A DNA stretch of 64,000 nt, taken from the NCBI RefSeq assembly GCF_963676685.1, contig NC_092353.1, positions 11,247,734 through 11,311,733 on the forward strand. The letters are read 5' to 3'. The notes under the pieces are model-generated. The model had not been told where the DNA came from and searched no databases. It worked only from the letters and a program-made list of their open reading frames with translations. This document shows positions 42,229 to 55,102 of the stretch, piece after piece; positions within the stretch are counted from its first letter, which is position 1, and each line of letters begins with the position of its first letter. Both the position numbers and the translations under genes were made by a program. The DNA comes from Mytilus edulis (taxonomy: Eukaryota > Mollusca > Bivalvia > Mytilida > Mytilidae).

Positions 42229-44745
42229 ATGAGGTGTTTCATATTTCATAAAAAAAATATTGGAAATAAATTACGCCAGACCAAAAAATCAGATAGTAAA
42301 AAGTTTTGGAATATTTTGAATAGTATTGGGTCAAATAAAAAAAAAGGCGTAGACCCTGAAATTTCTATTGAAGCTCTCTATGACTATTTCAAAGATATGA
42401 ATAGATGTGACTCAAATACTGAGGAACCAGAAGTTAATTTTAAAGTCATAAGAAACGAGTGACCGGTGAAAAATAATGTTCTTCCAATTCTTAAACCAAT
42501 GCATACAAACATCATAAACTTAGTCTTCTGTGCTCGAATTTATCATTTTTTTCGTGTAAATTTCGTATAATCGTCAATTTTTTTTTCAATCGGTCAGTGT
42601 TGTTGTGAAAATATGGCAGGTAATTAAAGTTCGTGTTTTGAAGCCGAAGTTTAACGATTGTCACCTGTTTGTCAACAATTGACGAAAAATAAACAAAAAA
42701 GCATGGAAATTGAGCACGTGTTTAACATGTAAATTAAGATAATAGTTTATTTTAAGGACATCCATGCGTATTGTGGTCACCGGATTTTTACGAGATGGGT
42801 CACACTGAGGTCACCTTGCATACGGAAAATATATCGGGGGAATTGCTTGCTGGAAGGAAGCAATTCAAATAAAGTAAACTTCTTCTAAATATGAATAAAT
42901 TAAAGAATTTTCTTCAGAAAAAAGTATATGTACATAAGTTTTACAATGAAAACTATCCATTGAGTTATAAAAAACATATGCATTATTTTTTTTTGATTTG
43001 AGGTTTCTTATGACTTTAATGTACATAATTTACCAGATGAATTGTATAGCTTATTGAATGGTGCTGTAACCGAAAATGAGATTTTAAAAAGTGTAAAAAA
43101 ACTTAAAAAATGATAAAGCCAGTAGATGTGACAAAATAATTAATGAATATATAAAATGTACTGTATATGATCTTATGCCAATGTATGTTAAACTTTTTGA
43201 TTTAGTATTAGATACAGTTATTTATAATATGTATCAAAATATAAAGACATGTCTTCGATATGGTAACCAAAGTTTAACTTTCTTCAACTGTGGTGTGGAT
43301 GTTAGGCAGGGTGAAAATTTATCACCGTTTTTGTTTTCGGTGTTTTTGAATGATTTAGAAAACTTTTTTGTGGAAAATGATGTAAAAGATTTAGAATATA
43401 TTTCTAAAAACTGTGAAGAATTGTTACAAGTGTTAGTTAAAATCTTTGTAATTTTGTACGCAATGACACTGTCATTATGTCTGATAGTAAGGAAGAACTA
43501 CAACATGCACTCGACGTTTTTGAAACAATATTGTAACATATGGAAACTCAAAGTTAAGATAGATAAAAAAAAAGGTACGAGACAACTTTGATTTTCATGT
43601 ATATGGTAATGCTATAGAAGTTGTAGATTCTTACAATTATTTTGGAATAACTTTTAATTATAACGGTAATTTTTGTACTGCTAGAAGAAGGATTTTTGAT
43701 CAAGCACAAAAAGCAATGTTTGCTCTCTACAGGAAGATAAAACATATATCATTGCCTATTGATATTCAGTTACAACTCTTCGATGCTGTAATCGCACCTA
43801 TATTATTATATTCATCAGAGGTTTGGGGGTTTGAAAATAAACAGAATATTGAGAAAATTCAGTTGCAATTCTGTAAAAATATTCTTTGTGTTCGGAATAG
43901 TACACCAAATTTTATGGTTTACGGGGAATTAGGTCGGGTCCGTTAGATATCACTATAAAACTTAGGATGGCATAATTTTGGTGCAGAACTATTAAAACAG
44001 AGAGCAAACTGTCAAATATCCTTCTAAGACTTATGATTAAACTACATGAAACTAATCCTACCAAATTTAAATGGATTCAATATGTAAAATCTATATTTGA
44101 TGATACAGGTCATAGTTTTATATGGAACGATCAATTAGTTGTAAATATTGATTGGTTAAAAAGTATGGTTAAACATGATCAGTACTATCAGCATTGGTTT
44201 TCGCAGATACATAATGCATCTAGGGGTGAATTCTATTCTTTATTCAAACTCGAGTTTGGTTTGGAACCGTATCTATTGCGATTATTACCCAAGGACAGAT
44301 ATTACATATCTAAACTTCGATGCTCGAATTTGAAGTTACCTATTAAGACGGGTAGATGGGCGGGGATCGCGAGGGAAAATAGAATATGTACATTATGTAA
44401 TGAGGGAATAGGGGATGAGTTTCATATATTGTTTACCTGTAAAAATGCTGATGTTTCTGCTCTTAGATCAAAGTTTATACCAAATTACTATGTAATGAAT
44501 CCAAGCAAGAACAAATTCACTGGCTTGTTGTCTATATGTAACGTACAAGTTCAAAGGAAATTATCAATTTTCGTGAAGAAAATCATAAAATACTTAATCT
44601 AATTATACCAATTGTCTTTTAAAATATACTATGCATTTGTGTTTCGTTTGTCCTGTCTCGCTATGTATTATCTTATTATATTTGTATATATTGTCCTCTT
44701 GTACACAAGTATGTGTCTAAGGTTATGAATAAAATCTTATAAAAA
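42229..44745 (+). mobile_element. Decayed non-LTR retrotransposon with reverse-transcriptase domain and 3' tail
   Basis: Consecutive broken frames follow the LINE order. A pre-RT segment (SDSKKFWNILNSIG..) ends at about 42462. After an interruption comes LPDELYSLLNGAVTENEIL (43020-43080), then an RT core with GVDVRQGENLSPFLFSVFLN (43290-43360). Next are the thumb-like part (LPIDIQLQLFDAVIAPILLY, 43750-43810) and a 189-codon frame (44033-44602) with a CTLC..EFHILFTC C-C-H-C motif. The catalytic YxDD box near 43457 is broken by a 1-nt deletion. The 3' end finishes in GAATAAAATCTTATAAAA at about 44726-44743. All frames are interrupted, so it is inactive. Family is not assigned beyond non-LTR. 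Confidence 0.8.
42465..42995. other. Probable insertion splitting the LINE
   Basis: LINE coding similarity stops after KVIRNE (42462) and resumes at about 43018. The intervening ~0.5 kb has different texture, with CACCTGTTTGTCAACAATTG and GTCACCGGATTTTTACGAGA, and no RT-like reading. Ends and target duplication are not identified, so a diverged stretch of the LINE itself is the alternative. Confidence 0.35.
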
Positions 44746-45685
44746 TCATATTTCGTAAAATATGTCAAATGACACAAATTTAAAAGCAACACTCTTTTTG
44801 AAATTAGATAAATTGATTCAATTTCGACTTGATTATATAAATGATTGTTTGAAGATTAGTAATACAGTCACTTGAATAGCATTTAAATGAATATGTTTTT
44901 TCTGCTTTGTATCAATTTGATGAGTTAAGCTGTTCTAAACAGTTTTATAGATTGTTTGTACGTTTTTATAACAAATTGAATATGCGATTATTGAAATGAA
45001 TACTGTGGATGCAGTCATTCGTTGGATACTAATTTCAACGTTTTTCATGGATTCAAAATTCAACGAATTATAAATTTTCTAGCAGGCTGTATTCAGACTT
45101 TGGTAAAACAACGAAATTATTTATCCACAAAACCGCAAGTTTTCCAAAATCCACGAAAGATGGTACTCACGAAAATAAATGAATTGAGAGTATATCAGGT
45201 CAAATGTCACTTATTTGTCACTATGCTACAATTTATAATAACCTAGTAATTGTTGAACATTTTGAAATATCAAAATAGTGTATGATTTTGTATTATTCAT
45301 GCATATAAGCCACAGAATAAAAATTAGGTCACATAACTTCCTCGTTGTTAAATTTTGTCAAATGTTTGTAAATTGAAATTGAGAAGATAAAAATCGGTAA
45401 TGTTGTGCCCAAGGACATTTAAGTATTAGTGTAAAGACATAATTTCTTTGCTGTTTTATGTAGGTTCTTTTCAATTAAACGAAATTAAAAAGAAAATGTA
45501 TGTACATCTACATTTAGTTGAACAAGTTTATAATAGCTAAATATGGCATTATCGAAACAACTATTTGTATCTAAATATTTGAAAAAAGAGTTGTTTGGTA
45601 ATTATATGTTTGTACAGAATTTTTTTTCGAACACATTTTCCCTTAAAAGACAGAATTTTGGGCATGGAACACGTTTGAGCTAATC
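44746..45685. other. Intergenic stretch, no gene seen
   Basis: AT-rich, with short open frames only. Confidence 0.4.
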
Positions 45686-45689
45686 TGAA

Positions 45690-45790
45690 GTAATGTATCT
45701 TAAGAGTCATTCTCTGTAAAAACCAAAGAAATTCAAGGGACTGTTCACACCAATGTCACAGATTTTCAATATCTTTTCAATATTAAGCCC
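45690..45790 (+). repeat. Element end, copy in direct orientation
   Basis: TTAAGAGTCATTCTCTGTAA, then TGTTCACACCAATGTCACAG and ATTTT. The complement of 56050-56122 carries the same order with few changes. The two are about 10.3 kb apart and inverted. Confidence 0.6.
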
Positions 45791-48700
45791 ATATGATGCC
45801 CTGATAACAAAAATAACTTTCATTTTTGTTTTGGGGGTTTCTGTTGCCATGGTTACAGGTCCCATATATATATAAGCCCAGTAACAGAGTAGCAAAATCT
45901 CAAAATGCATCATTTTTCAACTTTCATTATTTTTAACAAATATTCATTTTTAGCCTAAATCATAGGTATACTGAACAAGTAAAGGTCTGAAATAACGCAT
46001 TAAAGTAAACAGACATTGTCTTGAACCCATTCAAAACATTAAAACTTGTATCTGAAAAGTGCTGATTTTGCATTTTTTCAAACTGCTGAAAAAGGCATTT
46101 TTTAGTAAATTTCAAAATGATTTTATTTTTTATCCCAACGTCAGATTTATTTGTTATACCTCCAAAATGATCTTCATATATTACTCTTTCACCAAGAAAA
46201 AAATTGGCTGTGTGTTTTTTGTTGTTTAAAAAAAAAATGTTCAAAATTTTCTGAAATTTGGCAAAACTTGAAATTGCATTGTGCAGATTAAAAGAAAATA
46301 AGTGGTTATATTTGTCAATTTCAAAGTTTTTCTTATTTAACTTTGTAAAACCATACTGATTAGGAATTGTTTTGATACACAACTAATATTATTCAAAATA
46401 AATATCAATAACAGTTGCTATGGAAACACATTACAAAGAACATTGCAGTTGGCTTCAGACCACAATTAATTCCCTTTTTCCATGGCCTTTGAATATAGTT
46501 CCCAATTATTATATGGGGTATTTCTTCCTAAGTATTCTGGCTACTGTTTTCTTTGAAATGTTTACTATTTAATTGGTCCTATCAGTTGCATATATATATA
46601 TTAAAAAAAGTAAAACATTTGAAAAAACAAATTGTTTAAAGTGAAAGTAGTGATTTGGTCAAAATGAAAGAAAGGTAAAATTCACAATGGAAAATCCCTT
46701 ATCAAATGGCAAAATCAAAAGCTTAAACATGTCAAAAGAATGAATAACAGCTCTCATATTCCTGAGTTGGTACAGACCTTTTTTTAATGTAGAAAATGGT
46801 GGATTATACCTGGTTTTATAGCTAGTTAAACCACTCACTTGTATAACAGTTTGATACATTTCTAGAGGTTACAGGTAAAACATGCAACTTGAGATGCGAC
46901 TATGACAAAATAATTGGCATTAACAAAAGTGATTAACAGAAAACTTGAATTCAGTTTTATTTTGCAGCTAGATGTCACATAATATTTATTCTCAGATATG
47001 TCTGGAAGCATCTGATAAACTTGATTATACAACATGGTCTGTGTCTAGAATGACAGTATTTTTTTTGTGGCGCTAAGATTCAGCCTTTTCCAATGAATCA
47101 ACAAAAGAACCAAATGAACCTTTTGGTAATACTTGAGGTTTCTGTTCCTGGTTATTAGAACTCAATTACATTGTCAGTGAATGAAGGACATCTTCTATAT
47201 TTTGTGGAATCAAAGAGCTGATAGCTCTGAAGTGGAAGAAGGTGAATAAAAGGTAACTTGAATTACCATAAAAGCAGCCCCACTTACCCAGGCTGCTTTG
47301 TTCCATTATCGTTAAAATGTTTTTTTTTCTTCAAACAAGAAAAGGTCATAAGTACATGGATTTCCCATCCGTACAATCATTTTCTATGTTCAGTTGACTA
47401 TGAAAATTAGGTAAAATCTTTAATTTAGCAGTAATTAAGAAGATCATATCAAGAGGAACACATGTGTACTAAGTTTCAAGTTGATTGGATTTCAACTTCA
47501 TCAAAAACTACCTCGACCATAAACTTTATAACCAGAAGCAGGACGGACGGACAGACTAGAAAACATATTGCCCATAAATGGAGCATAAAAATAGTAAGAC
47601 TTGTTACATACCTGCCAACTTTTGAAAGTTCCCATATGGGTTTTTACTGCACAACAATTTTAAAGGTTACAATTTTTAGCGACGTATTTTGCAAGATCTG
47701 GATTGTCTAGAAAAAGTGTCATATTTGTATGATGAACTTACATGCCTTTTCCTTAAGTCTGTTTGCATGATTCTAGTTATATATTAAATCGGTAGAAAAA
47801 ATATACATGAAGCTAGCAGACCAGGGCTTTCCAGATTAAGAATATTAGATGCTTGTTGAAATTTCCAATTTTGAATTATGCACAAAGATGGACCTTTAAC
47901 AGGTTGGGAACAACACTCCAAATGAGGGTAACCTAACTGGAAGATCATCACAACCCACTGTAAAAAATGAACACAAAATAGAATTTTTCAATAAAATGCT
48001 GAAAATAGGCTTTAAAGTATTAACATGCATTGCAAAAAAACAAATATTTCATTAAATAAATTTAAGTAGAATATTCCTATGATATTCCTTTTCATATTGG
48101 ATACAAATTTTATTGAGTCTACTGCAGACACTTTGTAGGCAAAGTGTTTCAACTGAGGTACTACACAGGCGTCAAAAGGCGTCATTATGGAGTAAAGAGG
48201 GTGGCGTCAAAAAGCGTCATTATGGAGGAAAGGGTTAAGTACTGAATGGTCAAAACATCATGTTTTTTTATCGACATAAATTTTGTCATAAATGTAACCA
48301 AATGATGTAGAAATTGTGTTTTTTCTTCAAATTTCCATCAAATTGTAATGTTTATAGTTCCATTATTGCCTCTCTATTTGAATAAAATAAAATAATAAGA
48401 AGAATCTGTTTCTTGTTTTGTTTTGTTTTGCTTTTGACAAATGATAGTTCACTGCTAGCAAATGAATCATTATATTTATATATCTTATCTGTATATATTT
48501 TTATTCATGTCTTCATCTCCTTATCATTTGTAAATGTATAGACAAATAAGAAAGAAATAAGCTCCACATGTATATTTGCAACATCGTAAATTAATTAAAA
48601 AGAACATTCTGTTGTAAACAAAATTATGATATAAACTTCAATTTAATCCTTGAAAGGAGGTCTAGATTGCTAAAATAATTTATAAATTTTAATTTTTTTA

Positions 48701-49955
48701 TTTGTCCAAAATCATTTAAATTCATTTAATCAACATCCTTTTATGATTATTTGATTAAAATATTAATCATTTATAGTCTTTTTACAATTTACATTTTTAA
48801 AAGCAAAATAACTGAAAACAGGATAAAACAAAGGGAAGTAACAAAAAAGTATTTCAATATTCCCAATACACATCGTTTTGATAACACAACGGCAGTTAGC
48901 CGGAGGTAAACATCGTTGATTACCAGTATGTTTGACACCCAAGCTGTCAAGTGAAGCCATATAATTATAAATCTTCTTTGATGTTCAGGTAAAATTTAAC
49001 ACAGGTGTCAATTACACCCGTACAGTAGTAAGAAATGATCAAATATGGCGTCTGAAAAATTTCATACACGGGAGTTTTTTCTCCTAAACGGGAGGTTCAC
49101 ATGTATGTTACGAAAGGCATCTAATTCACATGACAAAGGAAAACCATGAATAAAGACAACACTTTATATATCCTTTTTATTTATATAAAAACAAAATCTT
49201 CTTGTCTGCAAGATTGCAAATTCGTAACTTCAAGGGCGAACTTGTAAACAGGGCGAGTTGTCCCGATACCAAATTCATGCATGCGTAATACAAATATCTA
49301 CAGTTAAAACTTCCTGTTACAAGTAAACAAATAACGTTCATGTGGATGAGATGAAATCTAATAATTTACATAAATAAAAGGGTCATATTTACGATAGTGA
49401 TTGTTTTACAATCATAATTTACAAATTAAATGATTCAGATGACTAATCATGTGTAAAAATCGGTGTCAGGAATCTAAGTTGTTTTGAAATTGTAATACAC
49501 GAAATGAATGCGGCATACGGAGACTCAATGCCAATGGTCAGCCCCGTAAGTCTTCAGAAGACTTGACGTCTTCTTCCACTAAAAACAGTTGTAATAATTT
49601 TCTTCATTATTTCAAGTAATCTATTACAATAAACAGATTTGGAACTTTTAGAATACATATTCTAGGAAATCATTTCTTCTTCTGAAAAACACCTCATCCT
49701 AACTGCTTGTAAAACTCATTAACATGGTGAAATTCTTAATCTGGAAACTGCTGGATTATTTCTAAATAAAAGAAAGTATTTTATTTTACAAACTTAATCA
49801 AATATTAGATATAAGCAATTTTTACTAGTTTAAATAATTTTTTCCTAATGATTGATGCTTACACAAAATTCAAAAGATAGTTTTGTTTCTTTCATGGTTA
49901 ACTTTTGAGTGCATTATTTATGCACTTTTTATACATCATTTACATGCTACTATGG
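45791..49955. other. Intergenic DNA with minor repeats
   Basis: It contains a 34-bp tandem duplication (GGCGTCAAAAGGCGTCATTA-type, about 48169-48236) and two related fragments (GTTACATACCTGCCAACTTT at 47604 and, in reverse, near 49057-49110). A short minus-strand frame starting at 48960 (MASLDSLGVKHTG) is followed by a donor-like GGTAATC, but no partner exon was found. I see no convincing gene. Confidence 0.35.
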
Positions 49956-49959
49956 CATA

Positions 49960-50500
49960 CTGTTGTCCGTTTGTCTGTCGGTCATCAACATGTCAGACAT
50001 GAACTCAATAAACTGCTGCGCCATGAGTGTATGATACGCCCTTTGTCTTAAGTGTATTAGTTTTATGCAATAATCATCAACATTTTCTGAGATACAGCGC
50101 GACAGGTGCAAAAAAAAACTTTTATACCAGAAAACTCAATAACTCTAAAATATAAACATTTTGAATCATCACCAAAAAGTAAACAGATCTTTAGATTAAC
50201 ATAACTAAGAAGTGTGTACAGTTTTAAGCAATCATCACAAATCATTTTTGAGATACGGCGCGACATGTGAAAAAAAACACCCCCCTGTTTTAGTTACAAA
50301 GTCCTGTAGCTCGAAAAGGTTTAATCTTATTTGTATCAAAACGTATACAGATCATTTTGACCATTATAAGTAACAACTATATTATGTTTCATGAAATTTG
50401 GAAAAGTCCTTCTAATGTTATGGTGCGACATGTTTACACTGGACAGACAGACGGAGGACATTTGTATACCATAATAGGTCTTGGGCATATAATTTCTTCT
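49960..50500. repeat. About three ~170-bp diverged units of a dispersed bivalve repeat
   Basis: Phrases GAGATACAGCGCGACAGGTG (50089), GAGATACGGCGCGACATGTG (50249) and ATGGTGCGACATGTTTACAC (50419) recur at about 160-170 bp. They are followed by a GGACAGACAGACGGAGGACA segment and TTTGTATACCATAATAGGTC. There is no coding content. Confidence 0.65.
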
Positions 50501-50514
50501 TAACCAATTTGCAT

Positions 50515-51430
50515 AGCCAGAACCAGGCTTGATACAGCTCTGAATTTGGATTGTGATTAAACATTTGACAATTAAGCTAAAATGGTTCAATATCCAAACT
50601 CTAAATAGATTCAATATGTCAAAGAACCACACGATTTCAATTTTTGTTGAAATCAAACAAAGTTAAATTTTGGAACTTGATGTGGACCAACTTGAAAACT
50701 GGGCCCATAATCAAAAAATCTAAACACATGTTTAGATTCAGCATATATAAGAACCCCAAGAATTCAATATTTGTTAAAATCAAACTAAGTTTAATTTTGG
50801 ACCCTTTGGAACTTAATGTAGACCCATTTGAAAATGGGACCCAAAATCAAAAATCTAAATACACAGTTTGATTGAGCATATCAAAGAACCCCAGGAATTC
50901 AATGGTTTGATGAAATTAAACAGTTTTGGAACCTTTAAACCTCAATATGGACAAATTTGATAACAGGGCCCAAAAATCACAATACATGATTAAATTCAGC
51001 ATGTGAAAGAACCCCTTAATTTTTTTTTTGTAAAAATCAAACTAAGTTTAATTTTGGACCCTTTGGACCTTAATGTAGACCTATTTGAAAACGGGACCCA
51101 AAATTAAAAATTGAAATATACAGTTAAATTGGGCTTATCAATTAACCTCAAGAATTCAATTTTTGGTAAAATCAAACTAAGTTTAATTTTAGACCCTTGG
51201 TACCTTATTAGTGTAGATCAATTTGAAAACGGGACCCACAATTAAAAATCTAAATAGACAGTTAGATTTGACATATCAAAGAACCCCAATAATTCAATTT
51301 TTGATAAAATCAAACAAAGTTAAATTTTGGACCCTCAATGGACCCATTTAAAAAAGAGACCCAAAATCCCTTAACTTAATACATGTTTAGATTCAGCACA
51401 TGAAAGAAGCCCAGAAATTCAAGAATAAAA
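50515..51430. repeat. Satellite-like block, six ~130-bp units
   Basis: It opens with the core GCTTGATACAG...CTGAATTTGGATTGTGAT (50527-50560), shared with 6147-6182. Then units of the type AAATCAAACTAAGTTTAATT, TTGGACCCTTTGG, TGTAGACC, GAAAACGGGACCCAAAATCA and CATATCAAAGAACCCCA repeat at about 50650, 50770, 50910, 51030, 51165 and 51305, decaying to the right. Short open frames across it come from the repeat unit and are not genes. Confidence 0.75.
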
Positions 51431-54425
51431 TCACATTGAAATGGGTCAAGAAATAAGCAATTTATAAAAAGTTATAGAAAAGTAATGTTTCTGAGTCATG
51501 TTTCTCCCTATTGCATAGATATTTCTAATTAAAAGAAAAATTTGGCTCTAATTTCGGCCAATTGATGTTATAATCACTTGTAAGCATTAAAATTTTGGTA
51601 TTAAGTTAAGATTCCCAAATCTTTTTGACTGGAACTGGACAACAGATTGTTTATCAGATAAAAAAAACCCTCCCCCCCCCCTTTGCAAAAAAAAGGGCGA
51701 TTCTATATATAGCTAGTTTGAAGGGGTTCAGTAAAACTTTAAACACAATTTTAAAATATTGATTGAGAAACTGTTGTTGTTGATTTACAAGGCAAAACAC
51801 TTTTTAATCTGTCTGTCTAAAAAAATACCTGTGATAAAAATTCCATGCTACTTTTAGAAGTGATGCTGTTTCATTCACTTAAATTCTTGCCTGTGTTACA
51901 TCACTCTGAAAAATATAAGGTTTCTGATGACGTCATGTTGAATTGCTATTTCCCCTGGTTAATTCTAAGGAATATGTCAAATAAATCTGGCTTTGAAAAG
52001 ATAAAAAAAAACTGAGGAACATTTGTAACTTACTACAATATAACTCAGTTATGGGCACATAAAATATTGACTCTGACATGTTTGAGTGATCATGGCTGAC
52101 CTATACTGTTTACTTCTATGTTTTTTGATCTCAAGTAGAGATAATTTTCATTGGCAACAATTCAGCAAAAATATCTTTTTATTTTTGCCAGTAATAGTTT
52201 CTAGGGGTTCAATTATATGCAATCACTTTATGATTATTTTTGATATAACATTTGCTTTCTGTACACCTTTTCATTAACAGTCTGCATTGATAAAATTTCT
52301 TTAAAGAATAAAATTGAGAAAGGAAGATTTATTACAATGATTACACAACCTCAGGAATAATGGATGTCAGCACTTCGGATTGTGACAAATTTTTACCTTT
52401 TAACTGATGAGTTATGGAACTTTGTTAATTGGAAAATATCGCTTATGTTAGATGTCTTGTTACTTGTGTTTTATATTTGTATATTGGCTGTCTTATATTG
52501 TTTATATACTCTGTATGTACTGTATATGAATTTCAAGTAGTGAGACTATAATAAAATATTGAATCTGAATCTGTCTTGATGTTAGATAGCATTGCTCAGC
52601 ATAAATACAAAGCTGATTATAGTTCTTAGTATAAATAGAATCTTCTTAAATGGATTGTTTTGGGGAAATACAGGGATAAATTATTTGGCAAACATTTTTG
52701 GGAGAAAAAAAAATTACTAAAGTGGGTTGATGTGGTCTGATAACATACATCTTCTGTTGTTTCCATCTTTTCTGGATATGTTGGCAAATCCCCTTTTCTA
52801 CTTGTTTATTTAACCTGTAAAATAAATTTTAATTAATACTAACAGGATCTATAATACTAACAGCATCTATAATAAGCTGAAATATTTGCCCGTAATAAAA
52901 ATTAAATTGCAAAATATAATTTTAAACAGCAATTAATTCCCTTCATTGTATATACTAAATATATAAGGCATTATCAGTTTAACAAAATATTTTCTATTTA
53001 GTGGAAGTAAATTTAATTTTGATTATGTAAGAATAATAATTATATACACAACAATTAAATTGATTCAGCTTCAGCAAAATAAACAGCAAATAAGGTTTGT
53101 AATTTTTGTTAAAATGATTATTTTTTCATAGACAAAAAAATTTATTATGATACAGTTAAGTATAATTTTTTAAATAAATTTAAATAGGTGCAATTTGTGA
53201 AAAGGACAAGACTCTCTTATATATATTTTTTTAGCCTTCCTGACTCAGGAAATGTAGCAATTAGTCTCTATCCTTGTTTGTGAAGACTTTGTATGACAAA
53301 TATGTACCTGTATATCATAGTATTATTGCTAAACACATGCTGAACCTTTTGTGAAGATACAAAGATTACTTTTAAACAATATATTAGTATTTATTTACCT
53401 CATTTCCGTCTTCAAGTACTGCATCATTGACATCTATTCTTATTTTCTTCAGAAACAAAGTACAACATGCTGGAAAAAATGATAGCAATTATTTATAAAA
53501 CTACAGTTAAACATTGAAACAAGTTCTGTGTTAACCTATACATGTATTGCTGTTCAAGATTTATTACAGCTAATTTCCTAATGCTTACAAAGTAAAACTT
53601 TGGTTTTCTTGCTTGCTTTGTTTGTATAATTGTTTATACAAGCCTTATAAATAAGAATGACATCTTTAAACAATTTATATTGGCATAGTTTAACCTGTAT
53701 ATCATATTTGAATTTAATTGGGTGTTATCCTTATGAGTGTACAATATACAAACAAAGCAAGCAGGCTAACCAAAATTTTATTCTACATGCATTAAGAAAT
53801 TAGCTGTAAGATTGCATACCAATTATTCATATGTTAAAGTGAAAGGTAATAAACCATACACAGATTTTATTTGCAACAGAGTACTCATCTATTTTCTATC
53901 ATCATACAATTTTTTTTTCAATATATTTTTTTGGGGGAAGCTGGTTATTTACAGCTTCAAACCATTGTTACAAGATACTCCTTATTTAGGATGTTTTAAA
54001 AACCTGATCAAATCTCAGAGATGGGGAGGAGGGATATAGAATTTACATCTAATCTTGGGTCAGGGGGTGGGGAGCTAGATATTGAATGTAAATCAAATAT
54101 TTATATTCACAACAATGGTGTTATGTAAATAGGAGTTTTAAAGTTTTGACAATTTTACTGGTAAAGTACTGTTTGGAATCAATATCAAATAATTCATAAA
54201 TTGTAAAAATAATAGATTAAACCATGAACACATCAATAAGAAGCTGAATAGGGTTTACCAAACAAAGAATAATTATTATAAGCAAATTATTGTCAGAATT
54301 AAAAAATAATTATGAACATTATAATTGGAGATAAATAAGCACACATATTTATTGATCATAATTAAAATAGAGAATAATAGGATGCCAAAGGAAGAAGAAT
54401 AACTGTGGAAAACAAAATAAGGTAA
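51431..54425. other. Intergenic AT-rich DNA
   Basis: It contains poly-C at about 51671-51680 and a segment ending ATAATAAAATATTGAATCTG with AATCTG repeats at 52550-52574, which looks like a LINE 3' tail. No gene is recognised apart from a weak exon candidate at 53399-53469. Confidence 0.4.
53399..53469 (-). CDS. Candidate isolated coding exon (uncertain)
   Basis: Flanked by a good acceptor (ATTTTTTCCAG) and donor (GAG/GTAAAT). One frame is open throughout: CCTLFLKKIRIDVNDAVLED, then GNE. Neighbouring exons consistent in phase were not found, and no family is recognised. It could be part of a poorly conserved or non-coding spliced transcript together with 55031-55102. Confidence 0.2.
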
Positions 54426-54431
54426 TACAAT

Positions 54432-54593
54432 CAGAGGCGGATTTAGGGGGGGGGGGGGCAGGGGGCTGCCCCCCCTTTTTTAGGAAAAAATTTGGTTGCT
54501 TATCTAGGGAATCACTGAAGCGTGACTGAAGCGGGCCCCCCTCTTAGGTCAGTCAGTGGGCCCCACTTATGAAAATTTCTGGATCCGCCACTG
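54432..54593. mobile_element. 162-bp MITE with 15-bp inverted ends and 5-bp target duplication
   Basis: Left CAGAGGCGGATTTAG, right complement CAGTGGCGGATCCAG. ACAAT stands directly outside both ends (54427-54431 and 54594-54598). The interior has a long G-run and a C-run that could pair. It has the same terminus type and the same target length as 20868-20996. Confidence 0.8.
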
Positions 54594-55030
54594 ACAATAT
54601 AGTTTATAAATCTCGGAATGAAGGACAAACATTAAAAAGAAATCAAATTACTACAGAAATCTACATTTTAATTATAAAATCATTTTCCTTAAAATTGTAC
54701 AGAATAAGTATTTGTTTTAGAAAATGTGTAAAAAGTAAATAATACATAAAAATTAGAGGACCCCAATTCTTACACTCATGAAAGTCATGAAAGGAGGTAC
54801 ATTGTAAATTATATATCTGTTTTGAAACTAAATAAATACATAGAAAGTGCTCCTGCTTTTCATTAAAAGAAATGTTTGCATTGTCTTAGTAATTGAGAAT
54901 GTTTAACAAATAATCAATGATGAATGATAATTATGAAAATCTAAATATTACATAAACTAATCCAAACTATAAAAAGGGAAAAAAAGGGGGGGGGGGTCAT
55001 GTCAATTTCATTTTTATTTTCATTACTCAC

Positions 55031-55102
55031 CTTCTTGTCTAGTTAATAAGATGAATAAAATCCTTTTCCTTCGGTCCACCACTTGCTAGTTTAAGGCTAG
55101 TT
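55031..55102 (-). other. Candidate spliced exon, probably non-coding or decayed
   Basis: Strong acceptor (ACCTTACAG) and donor (AAG/GTGAGT) on the minus strand enclose 72 nt. One frame reads TSLKLASGGPKEKDFIHLIN and then hits TAG before the donor; the other frames close earlier. It is either a terminal or UTR exon, or a dead one. Confidence 0.2.

Noticed and set aside
45960..46382. 140-codon minus-strand open frame
   Set aside because: Phe/Lys/Asn-rich reading typical of AT-rich non-coding DNA; it lies next to a dispersed repeat end and shows no domain.
50644..50871. Open frame with repeated SLILDPLELNVDPFENG-like text
   Set aside because: It is produced by translating the ~130-bp tandem repeat and is not conserved as protein between units.
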